Below the pieces are notes generated by a model. The model was given only the letters and a program-made list of their open reading frames with translations, searched no databases and was not told the DNA's origin. This document shows positions 38,199 through 52,799 of a stretch of DNA of 64,000 nt, piece by piece; within the stretch, counting starts at the first letter, position 1, and each line of letters begins with the position of its first letter. Position numbers and translations under genes: made by a program. This DNA comes from Phalacrocorax aristotelis. Taxonomy: Eukaryota; Chordata; Aves; Suliformes; Phalacrocoracidae. Location of the stretch: the NCBI RefSeq assembly GCF_949628215.1, contig NC_134311.1, positions 12,710,582-12,774,581 of the forward strand, in the 5' to 3' direction.

Positions 38199-41100
38199 GG
38201 TGGGATTAGACCTTCTTGGGATTTATGACAGAAGGGTGTTTACAAACTTGTAAGTGATTTCTAATGTTTTATAAGTGTTTACTATAGTAGTTTATCTATT
38301 GCATTTCTAACGTTAATGCTGAATGTATAGTTCACTGAATTGTTTGTTAATTATATCCCATTAAAATATCAATAAATCACTTCAGTTCTGGGTTACTGTT
38401 TTGAATTCAGCATTTCTTTCCCTGGGACAATCCAGTGTCGTTACCTTCTTTTATCACACAGGAAGGTCTCATTATTTGCCAATGCAGACACTGAAAATTT
38501 CTGGTATCCATGCCTTTGCCATCTGCAGTGTATGAAAAGTAACTGAAACAAACAAAAGTATTTATATACTAATTGACAAATAACATTTCTATGTGTTATT
38601 TGTACTAATAAACCGCCAATCATTAACAGAAGAGTGTTAATCTGACCAGGTCTAAGAGCAGGTCATTGTAAATCCACTCTCATTAGTTCTCAAGCCAGCT
38701 GTATATTTATAGGTAAGAGGTCTGGGGTTTTGTGTTTTTCTTCCCAGCTAATATTCTTTAATATTCATTACATAAAAATGAGCAGAAACAATGCTGTATT
38801 ATTTTTATGGATTCATAATTACTTTTTCAGGAAAAGAAAGTCCTCCTCCAAATCAGGCAAGCATAGCAGTGCTGTAATTCTCTTTCCTGGACTTCTTCAC
38901 AGACGGAACACCATTTTTGTTGATAAGGTAGCCAAGTTTGTCTCTAGAGAGGTGACACTCAGGCAAGATATTCAACTCTGTTTTAGGATATTGCAATTCT
39001 GTTATTAAAAAGAAGGGTCTTTTCTGTGGTGTCCTAATTTTAGATTATTATGGGTTTGGAACCTGTGTTCACTTTTTGCTACATGTGCATATAGTATTTA
39101 ACACAGTAGGGACCCTAAAGATTGCCTGCTACCTAAAAATTCATTCTAAACAATTCACCTCAGTGATCCTCCCTGTTTCTCGGGTGAGAAACATGCAATC
39201 ACAACATTGCTGTTCAAGGCTTCTCTATTGGCCATGAATCAGCGAACAAGACCTGCTGCGTTTCACAGGCAAGAGTGATCTCTCTGACCTAGCACGAGCA
39301 ACAAGTATTTGTGATAAGGCACAGCATCACATGAACTCACAGAGAAGAATAACAGCTGCTCCCATGTGATATAGGTACCCATGTCATTACAGTTTGTCTT
39401 TTCATCAATGCTTAGGAGCTTATATTCATTCTGGAACTGATGGGTTTTAGCTCCATTTCCAGACATCCACTGCCATATATTTAACAAACTTCTGTCTTTA
39501 CCACTATTTCTAGTCCTTCTGCTGCTGGGGCTTGCACAGTCAGACTCAACTTGCACCTCTCTAGACATATATAAAAGCTCACAAAAGCCCAGGAAGGAAA
39601 GGCTTTAAAAGAGTGACATAAAAAGTGAAAGGAGTTTCAGAAGGCCAAGAAGGAAATTAAAGTGAGGTAACAAAAACAGCATTGTCACCTGAATCCAGAG
39701 TCCACGGGCAGTGGGACATTTTCAGCTGATATACCAGCCTGGGATTTACTGCATGGCAAAGCAGCAGTTGGGTCAGAAGTAAAATTTAAACAAGTAGACC
39801 TGAAAGTAATACAGAAACACACAAAGAAGAGCTATGAAAACTTGGTGACCTTTCTCCAAGTCTGCTTTGTTTCAGAATTTGCCCACAGTAAGAAAATCCT
39901 CTCTGAAGCTCCTGCAAGGTAGGTAGTGTCTTTGAGGAAGGTGTTAAAACCTGCTATTTGCCAAGACCATCCCTCTGACTGCTGATTTCTAAATCTTCTG
40001 GCATTTTGTAAAATAGACAAAGGCAGAGAAAGCAGTAGAAAAAGCAGAAGGATAGCTGCATTACAATACTTACTGGTTTCATTTTCAACCAGATAGAAAA
40101 TAAGTACGGTATACACTATGAAAAAGATTATCATATTCTGAGCACTGTAACCCTCACTATCATAAAGGAAATAAAATCAACTTATCCAATGCTTTTTGGC
40201 TAGTTTTGACCTCCTTTTTATCAGTTTTACACCAGCCTGGCCTTCACTGGGCCCTCATTGGTTTCAGTAGGGTCACAGCAACTGAAGGGTTTTTTTTCAG
40301 CTTTGAGACCAACAGCAGCTGAAGGAGATATGATTAGCTTGTAGAAAATGTGAACTATTCTGATGTGATCTCTGGAGTTTAGGATAGTAAAAAGAAATGT
40401 TTTTCTCTAATTATTTAGTAGTACTCTGTGATGGATTGTTGCAGTTGAACTCAATAGCCTCCTGCCATGAAAACTGCCAATCACAGATGCAGCTGATACT
40501 GAAGAGCTTAGCTCATTTATGTAGTCATTCACTCCCCCAACTCAAGAGTCTGGGTTATGGTGCACAGACTTTCTCAAGAGAACTAGTTAGTCTAAGGGGG
40601 AAGTTTTCTTATTGCCTCCAATTCTGTGGGGTTTTCTCAATTTGAATTCCCATATTTAGCTAATGAAATTCTTCTAAGAATCAGCCTCAGTGAAAACTTA
40701 TCAATGCAACTTTCCCCACAGAATCTCAACTTTTAAAAACTTTTTAAAAAAATCAGCTAGTCAACAGGAAATGCTGATGTATATTGACTTTATAATATTT
40801 TGGATGGAGATAAAGTGTATTTATACTAAATCAGTTAAAACCTAAATTAGGAAATCTTACCCTTACAGGTGTAACCAAGCCAGTAGAGTAGGAAAATACA
40901 TATAGATTGACCTAGAGCAGAGTCCTGGGTGACAATTTTATTTAGAGAATTTACACAGACAACATTAGCAACAGGGCTACACATAAAAAATTTTTATATC
41001 AAGGTTCTTTGCCATCATATCACTAACAGTGAAATTAAGTCCTATTCCTGACCAAGGTTTCCCACATGTACAAACAGTGAATATGTAGCACAGGATGCTT

Positions 41101-44100
41101 CTGGAACATAACAGATGTGCTTTGGAAGTGCATTTCAGCTGAAGTGCACCCATTCAGTGAGTCTAACTCTTCCAAGAAGTATCAAGCATACCATGTATGA
41201 AGGAGATGGCTGATCTGAGCACACTTCGTAGAGCCGTTGTCAGACTTCCAGGCTGACAGTCATACGGTGACAGGCAAGTCAAAGAAGTACTGCATGGGGG
41301 TTTCCACAGGATTTCAGACCTCTAGAAATCTTTCACTCAGACATATGGTAACAGTAATTACATAATGGCTGCTAATATTTTTAATTCTAAAGCCGATGTC
41401 CGTCGCCAAAAGTTCTAACTTCTAGTCCTGGATCTTGTCCCTGGGGAACACAGGCTTTTCCATAAAAGCCCTTTCAGTTTCACTCTGGTTCAGCACTTGT
41501 TTCACTGAACATTGCATCGTACATGGGAAGGAGAAAGCTGTAGGACCATAGGCTCCCACCACACAGCAACCAATCCTTCATGGTAAGAGTGGCTATGATT
41601 GCCTTCAGACGAACACTCCTGACAACAAAAATATTCATACACTTTTCTTCTTAACCATTGGTTATTTCAAAGGTGACTGAATAGCTTGAACATGCTGAAG
41701 GAAAAAGCTACCTCAGTCCTGCCAGTCTTCTCTCATCAAACCTGGGCAAAAGGGCGTACTCTGGAGGGAGAGAGACAAGTCTGAATCTTGTCCAGCAGTG
41801 AAGGAAAATTACCCAGCTCTTGCTCAGCCAGGATGAGAGGCCCAGGGAAGAAACAAGCGTCTGGTTGTGCCATCACCACACCGCATGGCTTGGAGGAATG
41901 TTGAATTTGCCTTTTGAGCAGAGTACTGAGGGTGGAGCCCAGCTGCACTTTCAGATCCTACTCTAACCCCTAGAGGTGCTCTCTTTTAAAGACCAGAGAT
42001 TTGCAGCAATTTGCTTCACATCCCCTGGGGGTGCCTCTTTTACTGAGTGACAAAGGCAGTTTTCAGCACTGTCTTCCCTGGGGGTGGCCATCCAAGTTCC
42101 CTCTCCTGTCTCTTTCTTCGTTCATATATTTCATTCAAAAAGTCAGCATCCCCAATGGCTCCCAACCTAACACTTCATTTCTTCCTGCAGATAGAGTAGC
42201 TATTTTTAATTTTTGCATAATTGTCAGCTTATTCAGGAGTTTTGTCTTTACTTCATATTTGCAACTGCCTGACACCTTTAGGGTCTGCCGTGTTCCTTTG
42301 AAATCCTGCTGAATTATACATTTAAATCCTTTCACTTGTTCTTATAATATGTCCTTTCGCTTTCTAGTCACCACTTTTTTCTGTGTCATGCTGCCACTCT
42401 GAAATTTATTTCTGGGCTGCTAAGCAACTTCACTTTTCTAATGACTAGGCCAATTTTAAAGTCCTTTCTTAATCCATTATTTTCTGATTGCAGCCACTGA
42501 TTTTTCTGATGTACACAATCAGAACAAATTATTTTAGCAGCCTCCTACAATAATCCCAGTAATAAGGGACAACCATCCCTAGGTTTCACTTCATAACATC
42601 TACATTAATCTGAGAATATCTATATTACCCATTACTCTGTGAACTGGAGGGATACTCTTCTTCCACAGAGAAGTGCCTAAAACCCAATTTGTTTCCTACA
42701 GCATAACCACTTACCTTTTTAACATCCCTGTTTTCTTTCTTCCCTTTATCCAGTCTGTTTCCCTTTTGCTCTACTCTTAAACGTTGTGCATAATAACATT
42801 CACCACCAGTCACATAAACTACAGAATCTTCTTGCAAGTCTGACAAGAGTATCTCAAAGATTGCTTCACGGAACAAAATAAAAAAAACACACTAGTCTGG
42901 TTTATATCCCCCTGCCCTCTGCTCTCCTTATAAAAATTAAAAAGTTGTGGTACATTGTGGGGAGACATAAGCCAGGGCAAAGCGTTAAAAAACATTCTTC
43001 TATTTGGTCTGTCAATGCATTAAAAAAAAAAAACCACACATAAATTCATCCTTTCCTATTTACTTCTGGTAAGCATTTCTCCATTCACACCTGGATAATC
43101 CATTAATTCCTTTTAAGGTTTTTAAAACAGAATCCAAACCCACTTTTTCTAACAAGATACCTAAAAATATAAGCACCCATGTAAGCAGAGCTAGGTTACC
43201 ATTTTCATATAAGTCATTCACAGCTACTAAATCATTGTGATAACCAGCCTTGCAGCAGACCACCAGGGCCACTGAGACACCACCACCTCCTCCATAGCCC
43301 TGGGGCTCCTCTGCCATGCTCCCCAGTGACCTTCCCTACTCAACTCTTACATTGGCACAACCCTCTGAAACCACACTTAACACTTTGTCCTCTGCACTCT
43401 TTTCTCGTGGGAACTTTCAATTCATTCTTATAATGATTGGGGTTTGGGGTGGGTGGTTGACTTCTTAAATCTTTGTCAGCCAAGATGCTTAGAAGAGCAC
43501 TTGTTTGGATATCCCAATAGAGATACCATCTGGGTTTTTTACACTGGCAAGTCTTCAGCACAACAAGACATTCCCAGAAACAATAATTTAAATTCTGGGG
43601 GAATTTAACATTAAAATCTTAGGACTTCATGGAGCAGAAAAATAGGGTATTTATGTCACAAATTTTGAGCTACATCCTGCCAAGGTCTAATTTTGTTGTG
43701 AGATCTATCCTCCCCCTTTTGCACAACTGACCGTTAAACTTCATTAACCCAAGACACTAAATTCCCTTATGCTCCCCTGGCATCAATATCAGGGATAGAA
43801 ACTTGCTTGTCTGACAGTCAACAGAAGTTTGCAAGAAAGCTTGTTTTCCACTTCATTAATGCTCCTTTAGAAAGGCAAGTCAAGGCAAGGAGGAAGAAAA
43901 TTCAGATTCTTTTTCTCTGGAGGTATTACAAATTATCTCTTATTCCAATTTCTGCTACAGAGACAATCACTGTGCTATGGAGACAGCACTGTGCACCACT
44001 CTGTCTAAATAAGTCTCAGGACATATACAAGATAGTCTGCCAGAAAAATGCAGCTTTGTGACTATTCAGTAATACTAGTATCACCTGACTGAAGGCTACT

Positions 44101-44383
44101 ATTTTTTGCTTAGTTTTGGGGAAAATGTTTTGCAGGTTTACTTTTGACATTTTGGTGAGGTTACTGCAAATTTAGAAAAATTTTCAATGAAAAATTGTGA
44201 GTTTTCTTTCTAGAAGCCCAAATGTTCTCTCCTACCATTGCTAAGATTATTATTCCTGTTTGTACAGTGCAGATAAAAACACACAAACCTTCAGGGAATG
44301 TATACTTTGGTCTGTTGTTTTGCCATTCAAATAAAGATTATACTGTCAAAAAATGTTAAATAAGAGGGTTTTCTTTATTACTG

Positions 44384-44460
44384 GTTATATTACCTTATCT
44401 ATATATACTTTTATATATTACCTTATATATATACCTTTATATTACCTTTTATTACCTTAG
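44384..44460 (+). repeat. Imperfect AT-rich tandem repeat (TTATATTACC-like)
   Basis: The motif TTATATTACCTT recurs about five times with TATATA expansions between copies. It is a degenerate microsatellite. Confidence 0.8.
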
Positions 44461-45722
44461 CACAGAGAAGACAGTAATACTTTAGTTTGGGTCATGAACT
44501 TGGTAAAGTATGGTGTCCTTCTAAAACGAATGCAAGGACCAGCCTTCCTTCATGCGCACAGGGAGTAGCAGTTCCTGGTGAGACAATCAGCCATGTATTG
44601 CTGATTACAGAGAGTACATGCCAATGTTCAGTACTGTCAAAAGTTTCTTAAATTGTGTCTAGGTTACCAGAGAATTTTAAGGCAGGGGGAAGAATAATTA
44701 AGGCATCGTAATTGTGAGTATTGACAGGTAGGCAAGAGATCAGTTTGGACATATTCATTGTCTCCCAAGAGAATAATAAAAATTAGAAATCTATTAATGG
44801 AGAGCAAGACTGTGTCTTGTTTTGTGCCTACATGCAGTGGAGAAATCTAGTGGACACACATTTCATACCTGCCAAGCATTGCAATGCATAGAGGACTACT
44901 GCGTAGACTCCTATGTAGCTGATAAGGTGCTGATCAGCTAAGGTGCAGACAAACTCATACATATCTTAAGTGGAACCTGGGAATCTCCTGAAGTTTACTG
45001 ATGCTTGAGAGCCTAGCTGCTAGTAAAGATTTCAGCAAAAAACTGTCTTCCCACAAAAGCCACTGACAATTTTGCCACAAAATTCAGTCAGCAGAAAAAT
45101 GAAAACTGTCTTTGGAGGTTTATATTTCTGTTTATATTTCTGTGTGACCTTATGTTATCTAGATCAATTATTTGTTTCTGATTTAAATTACTGAGAAAGG
45201 TCTTCATGCGTCAAAGCTTTATTTGCTTATTCAAATGAATATATATTTTTCGTGGGTGGATCCTGAAGAAACACCACTTTTGACTTCTTTCTCTCATTTA
45301 GATTCAGAATAGAATAACTTGGACATCTCTAGGCAAATTTCATGCGTGTAGCTGCACTGAAATCTTGAATAGCAAGCCACTGTACTTAAATATATCTCAG
45401 GAAAAAATCCTATAAGATTATAGGTAAGATTCAATGCAGTGCCACAACAAATAGTCAAGCAGGAAAGCTCATCATATGCCCACAAGTGCTGGTGGTGTGC
45501 CTGGATCTACTCCCACTGTCATCAGCTGGATCCTGGGCTGATGATTCAAGGTTGTGAGAAAAGATATCTTTGGGATGAGAAGCCACATGAAGAAGCAATC
45601 CTAGGAAATGAGTAATGTAGAGGGAACATTATTTCATAGACTGGTCATATGGTTTCCCTGCAATGCTCTGGCTGTGACTGTTACTGCTCTGCTTGTCAGT
45701 TTCCTCATTTTTGAAATGTGAA

Positions 45723-45787
45723 TTTTTTTCCCCTTTCTCCCTTCCTTTCTTCCTTCTTTTCTTTCTTCCTTTCTTCCTTCCTTTCTT
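45723..45787 (+). repeat. 65-nt homopyrimidine tract (CTTT/CTTCC repeats)
   Basis: Every base from 45723 to 45787 is C or T, made of CTTT and CCTT units. On the other strand it is homopurine and gives a spurious Lys/Arg/Glu/Gly-rich open frame. Such tracts can form triplex DNA and are slippage-prone. Confidence 0.93.
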
Positions 45788-48700
45788 ATTCCTTTCCCCA
45801 AAATATTCATCTCTGATCCAAAAAGGTATCTTTTCAAACTGATTAGAAGTTCTCAATTCAAAATGAAGCAATACAGTGAATGGGAACCATGCCTGCTGAT
45901 ACAGTGTCAGGATTGAAAGTGATCACGCACACGTCAAACATCAGCTTTTGGAGTGATGAAGAGGTCCTTCATTGAGACCAGTGTATGAGCTTGAAAATAC
46001 TTTATGCTGCTGAACAGAATAAGGTTTATGCTTTCTTATGTGGCCATGGTGAACAAGATGAAATTGTTTTGGATGGGTACCTTGATTTAGATATAGCTGC
46101 TCCCTAAATTTTTCCAGGTTTGGACAGTGTGACAGTACTAACTCTGTTGCATTGCTTTGTAGTAAGACCCTTCCCTTGTTCAAAATAATTTATAATGTTC
46201 AGCAAACCACCATGTAAGATGGCAACAGGTGGTGATACCCATAGAGCAGAGATAACAAGGGGTTCAGAGTGGAAAGCAAGTCACATTCCTTTCCTTGCAG
46301 TGCTACAGACACACACGCAGACAAGGATCTGAAAGTCAAGTCCAGATCCTGTGATTCATAATGTACTGCAGCTCATTTAAGATTTCCATCTACAGGCTTT
46401 AATGATATCAGATGTTATTCTTTTCTTTAACCAAAACCTCACCTGAGATCATGACCATTTCCCATCTCCACTGTAGAAGATGCTCTTTGCTTGGTTGCCT
46501 AATACCAGCTCTTATCTTTCAGTTTCCTGGACAGATCAGCAACAGTCAAAGTGAGAAATTACAAGCCTTTTAACCGTGTGTAACTATGACAGCAGTCTCC
46601 AGACCCTCCTTTTCTCTTTAAATGCACAAACATGAAAGCTAATGGAGAAATGGAGGTGAAACCCCCTCTGTCCTTCACAGCTCACTATTGTATCTGGAAA
46701 CATCTTTTGCTCTATATGCACCTTATTAAAAATCAGTGTAAGTAGTCTCCAGCTAGAAATGTGAGCATACTATTACAAAACACAGGTACTGTAATTTTCA
46801 GAGGAAAGAGCAATGGGGTAAAATATTGCATTTTTCCATTTTATCATGGAAAATCATTTATCATTTCTGTTTTTAGCACCTAACAAAGTTATTTCTTTCC
46901 AACCTGGAACACCAAAGCATAAAAAAAATAAGCTGGTAAAAACAGTCGTTAGAAATCATCACCCAGATACAGACAACTTACAGAATGCTTCTCTTTTTCA
47001 TCATTCAGGAAAAGGAAGATAGTAAGTATGCAATGCCTTTTTGCTTCCTCATGCTATGAGAGTTTGGAAAAATCTACAACCTAAAGCAGTCAAGAAGATG
47101 CTCAAACTGTGCGGGGAAGCTGGCCCGGACCAGGTTATTGCATTTGCAAAGACTACTTGAAAACCTTTCTCATTCTCCACACTCCTAAATGAATGGACGA
47201 AGGCTTCTGCTTCAAGACCTGTTACATAAGCACCTGAATACTCAAGATCCCAGCTGAGAGTCATCCTATACTCACCGGTAATTTGTATATTCTTACTGAA
47301 TTGCAAGCAAGCATCTCCCATATTTGAGTAAGAATATGACTTCTCAGAAAGTTTCTGGCACTTGTGAAATATAAATCGTCCTTAATGCCAGAGAATTTGT
47401 ATCCATTTCATTTTAGTCATCACACATACAAGACATAGAGATAATTGACATAGCAGGTTTCTGGACAGCTTTAGAAATTAGGAACCTCCAAGTTTAAGAT
47501 CAGAGTTTTCTAGCAAGAGCGGTGAGCATGTCTCTGCACAATTCCTTACCAGCTTAAGCACATTAAATCCTCAGGAATGGATACGTCTCCATCTATGGAT
47601 GGACATTGTAAAAAGACTACCTCTACACTACAGCACTGAGCAGCAAGATTTGTGATGTTCCTTTCTATTTCACCTCTCCCCAGACTGAGGTTTGTACCTG
47701 TGACTGTGGTGTAAGTCCATGTAGAGCTTCTGCTCTGCTTTTGTACCAGCTCTGGTTCTGGCCCAGAGATCAGTGCTGGGACTCGATCAGGGAAGTGGAA
47801 GAAAAAAGCCTCAGACAAGTTTATCTCCACAGAACACAACAATCTTCAGCTGTTCAGGTAGCTACAAGGAAAACATCATTAATTGTGTAGGATTTCAGCA
47901 CAGACTAAGTATTTGTCATGTTCCTCAAGTGCAACATCATTTTAACAAGTCTCAGTGTCTCTTTTCTAATACAAATCAAAGCAGTTGGGAAAGTGAGCAG
48001 GACCATGCTGGAAACTGTAAAGGTTTACCATGCCTACGTACTGTGAACAGACAAGAAGACCCTTCTGTTTCCACGCTGTTTGGAAGACTCTTGATGCCAC
48101 TGTCCCCAGATCTCATAAACCATTTGAGAACTATTAGGTCCATGGGGGACAAAAGCTGTGTGAAGCTTCAAATTTGGCAGATGGAGCCCAGTTCCCCTCA
48201 GTAAAAATTAATAAAATTATGTTGATTTTAAAGATATTTACTCTAGCTGAGCATTTTGCCCTGCACTAATCTTTATAATTATTTTTTTAAAAAGTTGTAT
48301 AAAGCAATACAAAATAAAAAACAAGATCTCATCATAATCTTTCTAAGTTTAAACCAAAATGTTCATGATCATGGATAAAACTAATCCTAGAGATGTTTTC
48401 TGGATTACCAGGGCTCCAGATCAGCCCAACAAATCTGTTTCCAACAAGTTTGAATCAGGATCACTGGGACATCTTTCATCAGGTAACTCACCCAAAAATT
48501 TTCATTAGTTATAGCTTTTAGCTCTTTGATACAGGTTTGTCACGTTTCAGAGACATTCCCTCTTTCAGATTATCCATCTGCTTACAGTAGTAGACCTTGT
48601 ATAGTGGTATTGCATGGGAGAGACCGGAGGAGAGGTGGTGCCACCTGGAAGAGAAAGTGCAGGACATGAATTGGCAAACCATGACCTTCCCTGGGAGGTT

Positions 48701-51307
48701 TGTGCTGACTCATCTGCATTGGAAACACCAACAAGGCCCACTGAGCCGTCAGGATGTTAGCACTTATTAGAAATTAAAAGATGCCATCTTGCCATTTCAT
48801 TTTGATTCTGACTTTCATTTTAAATCACTTTGTCTCTTGTGCCTTGTTAAATTGATTTGTTATGCTAAATTTGTGCCAAATAAATAATGAGCTTCCTAAT
48901 TAGCTTATGCTGAAGTAAGGCAAGGATGAAATTATATCCAACTGTCTTTGTGTCTGGGGCCTTATGAAAAAAACACACAGAAGATACTAGAAACTGCAAC
49001 TCTTCAACACACTGGTTGCTACCATGTTGATTTCCAGTGCTTTGATGCTGTAGGGAAGCAGTTGCTTTGAATGATTCTGAGAGCACAGAGCTTAGTTCTC
49101 ATCACAGCAATCTAACAGATAGCTATAAACTACAGATGAAAATTTGGGTAAGTAGCAGAAGAAAAATGTACATTCACATATACATCTCATGAACAAATAA
49201 CTGACACACCCCTCTGAATTAATAATGAATGCTTTATTTTATTTTTACTCTAAATGGAAATTAAATTTTTACCCTACGCCAAGAGTCAGAAATAACCTAC
49301 GAACCCTGTCACCTTTTCAAGCTTTGAAGGGGAGTTGAGCTCCTATCCCAATGTTGAAATATGATCTCAACCTTGTACAGCACTTAAATGTATTGGAAAA
49401 TTTTGCCCAAAAAGATCAAGAGAGAACCTCTGCCCCCACCTAAGTCAACGGCAAAATCCTTGTTAGCCAAAATGAGCTCAGTCTTTAGCCCTAATTTGAA
49501 GATCCCATAGATCACCTAACAGAGGAAAGAACCAAACCCAAGACTCTGGTATGTCTGCCTGCTGGCCTAGTGTTGCATTAATGTTAGGAGTCTGAGGAGT
49601 GGCTAGGACAAGACCCTACTGTTGAGTCACAACATTCAGACAGGACCCCCTTGGTTTCTAAACTCCTTCTCTGAGAGGAGCCTAGGTGCAGCTAAGTCCA
49701 GTCTTAGTCTCAGACTTGGTCAATGGTTTCTTTTCTAAGGGTCGTAGAAGTAACCACTCACCAGAGGATTTGTTGTTAGCAACTAATTTGGCAGATGCCC
49801 AGGCTGGTCACATTCAATGAGAACGATCATGGCTAGATTAACGAACACTGCAATTTCTTAAAGCAACAGGTACACAGGTTCTTTGGATTACCGGTGATAA
49901 GGTTGCTGGTTACAAGACACATAAATACAAAAGATATGAGTACCCTGCTAGGCTACAAGTATGCTAAACAAATATGAAGCAAATGTAATATGAAGCAAAG
50001 CAACTCTAATATGTTAGGGATTTAAAGTGAATCTATAGAGGTTTCCAATCTTACCCAAAGACATCCCAGTGGGGGGGAAGAGAGACTCAGCCCATCAGTT
50101 GGTCCCAGAAGTCAGAGTGGTACACGACAGAACATCCATAACACCCTCTTTCTCTTCACACATTTTGTACTATTTTTTATCTTTCAGGTGGAGCTTGAGT
50201 GACTGTAGTCATACATACCTTTATTATGATTTGTGTAAAATTTCCTTGCTTTACTTTTAAAAGCATAGACTAGAAGAAATTCAGAGTGCATGCCCAGTGA
50301 GGGGTGGTCACACCTTAGAGGCAGGTAACTTTTGGGATGGAGGTGTGTTTTAGTATTATAATGATATTGTATTGAACAAAGTTCACCAAAAGGACAGCAT
50401 TTTGTCAAAAGTATGATGGACTGTGGCCCAGGGTAGCAAATGTGCAGTGTACCAGCTCCATGGTACCTCGAGTTCCCATCTATCACAGAGCCTGGCTGCG
50501 ATGCCTCCACACCACTCCACCCACCAGGCAACTCCTCTTAGCATCAGTACACCAAGTTTTCCTGGCATTGCCAACATCTATGGTTACCCGGGAAATTCTG
50601 TGGAATGGATTCCCCACATATCAGCTGCACTTCACCCTGACAGCTTCTTCAGTGATGTACCTTTTCTAAAAACATAAGTTTAACTTCTAAGTCACCTCCA
50701 GCGATTATTCCACACCTAGGCAAAACAATACCTGTCATACCAGTTGTTATTATTGCTATCACTAGTATTACTACTTTTCGCTGTTAATATTACTATTAAA
50801 ATTGCTAATATTGCTGTCCAGACAACTTTTGGTATTTTTGCACAGTAATATTTCTGACCAGATGTACATATATCTTATGCTGCTCTTTTCAAACATTGTT
50901 TTTAATGAGAAATCCGGGAACAACATACATTTTTCTCAGGAGTTAGATGCTGAAAATAATGCAGATGAAGCAGAATAAGTACCAGCAACTTTAATAACTA
51001 ACCAAAGAATGCATCTAATCTATCAGCCAGGAAAAGTAGTTACTTCCTGCATGGGAGAATTCCCATGGAAATACATTATGAAATGTAATTAGACACATGC
51101 ATTAACTCTTTTGTCAAGAAAGAGAAATACTTCTTAGCTGCTAGTGTTCACCATGAGATAAATAACCATATGGCACAGTTAACAGAAGAATTGATCATAA
51201 AAAAGGGGAGCTGGTCACCAGGTTTAGCTAGAAGCTAGCGATGTCTCACTAGTAGAAAGAAGACTTCATATTTAAACAACATCTCTATTTGTATCAGATG
51301 AAATGAA

Positions 51308-51850
51308 TCATAGGATTATAGAATCATTTAGATTGGAAAAGGCCTTTAAGATCATTGAGTCCAACTGTAAACCCAACACTGCCAAGTCAACCACTAAACC
51401 ATGTGCCCAAGGGTCACATCTACAAGTCTTTTAAATATTGCCAGGGATAGTGACTCAACCACTTCTCTGGGCAGCTTATTCCAGGGTTTGACAACCCCTT
51501 CAATGAAGAAATTTTTCCTAATATCCAGTCTAAACCTCCACTGGTGCAACTTGAGGTTGTTTCTGCTTGTCCTCTCTCTAGTTACTTGGAAGAAGAGACT
51601 GACACCCACCTCACTACAACCTCCCCATTGTAGACAGTGATAAGGTCTCCCCTTAGCCGCCTCTTCTCCAGGCTAAACAACCCCAGATCCCTCAGCTGCT
51701 CCTCATAGGACTTGTTCTCCAGACCCTTCAGCAGCTTCATTGCTCTCATTCGGACACACTCCAGCACCTCACTGTCTTTTTTGCAGTGAAGGGCCCAAAC
51801 CTAAACACAATATTTAAGGTGCTTTCTCACCAGTGCTGACTACAGGCAGA
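51308..51850 (-). mobile_element. CR1 LINE 3' end, about 540 bp (-)
   Basis: It starts with degenerate tail octamers (TCATAGGATTATAGAATCAT) and continues with hallmark CR1 3' sequence such as TCCAACTGTAAACCCAACACTGCCAAG, TCTCTGGGCAG, CTTCTCCAGGCTAAACAACC and CAGCTGCTCCTCATAGGACTTG. It runs antisense, the 3' end being at low coordinate. A weak frame on the minus strand (51394-51767, in pieces) is the end of the CR1 ORF2 with its frame broken. The copy is 5'-truncated near 51850, where similarity fades. Confidence 0.95.
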
Positions 51851-52740
51851 GAGTCAAGAGAGAAGCATGAATTGTTTGCCTAGATAGTAAATACTTTAGT
51901 ACAAGACTATAAATCTAAGATGCAAGAATTGCCTTAGTAACCCAGAGCAAAGGTCCACCTAGTGCAATGTCATCTCTCCCACACAGGCCAGAAACAGGCA
52001 CTAAGGTAAAGAATAAAACATCAAGGCATGTGGTTTAGATTAGATATTAGAAGTAAGAGACACCTTTCCCTTTTCATACTGAGGCATGATGCCTCAAATC
52101 ATGCAATCCTAACTGGAGCTGGTCAAGGAGCCCTGCCTGATGCTCTTAACTCTTGCATTCAGTGAGATCAAAGAAGTCCACTTAAAAATATATTGCTCAC
52201 AAGTGACACATATTAGACTTAAACTCAGCATAATCAACCAAACACATATACAGAGCAATGTCAAGGCCACTCAGCTGAGATATCTCAAACAGTTTCTCAT
52301 TTTCTCTTAAGTACCTAATGTCAATCGTGTATGACAGAAACATGTTTTGAAATGAAAATAAACAGGTGCATTTTTTGTTTTGTCAAGACAGAAGAGTGCT
52401 GCAGAGCATGATCACAGCACAGCAGGTGCAATGGAAAACTGAAAAAGTTTATATACGCATTAATGCTATGATACAAAGAAGTTATCTGTGGCACAAATTA
52501 CCTTAATGGATTTACTGTTATTCTTAAGAAAAAAATCCCAGATAACAATATGTCTAAATGGTCAAATTAGTGTTCTCAAACCAAAGGATAAAAGCAGTGG
52601 GAGAAAACAGGTGTCATCAGAAAAATATAAATTACGTCACAACAAATATTCAACATGTGTTCTTGAGAAATGAAATAATTCCAGGAAGATTAACATTTTG
52701 TGTTCAGTTGAAGAAAGATGAACTTTAAATCTACATATAT
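51851..52740. other. Intergenic stretch between CR1 fragments
   Basis: AT-rich with no gene or element recognised; the longest frame is about 60 codons. Confidence 0.6.
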
Positions 52741-52799
52741 CGGTTGTGCTTGATGATCTTAGAAGTCTTTTCCAACATTAATAATTCTATGATTCTATA
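52741..52799 (+). mobile_element. CR1 LINE 3'-tail fragment (+)
   Basis: TGATGATCTTAGAAGTC, TTTTCCAAC and two ATTCTATG-type octamers mark the very end of a CR1 in the plus orientation. Only about 60 bp remain, with several substitutions. Confidence 0.85.

Larger units (their letters stand above)
37798..51307. other. Gene-poor AT-rich intergenic block
   Basis: There is no recognisable gene over 13.5 kb. The longest frame (47773-48204, plus) opens with GTG and has no family similarity I can see. The block holds an alternating purine/pyrimidine tract (38157-38198), an AT-rich imperfect repeat (44384-44460) and a homopyrimidine tract (45723-45787). A short GC-rich patch lies at about 43250-43330. 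Confidence 0.6.

Noticed and set aside
45629-45871. Lys/Arg/Glu-rich minus-strand frames
   Set aside because: They are translations of the homopurine strand of the simple repeat at 45723-45787.
47773-48204. 143-codon plus-strand frame
   Set aside because: It opens with GTG, has no domain or codon pattern of a real gene, and is compatible with chance.
51394-51767. Short minus-strand frames with apparent similarity to a host protein
   Set aside because: They are the C-terminal end of CR1 ORF2 within the CR1 fragment 51308-51850.
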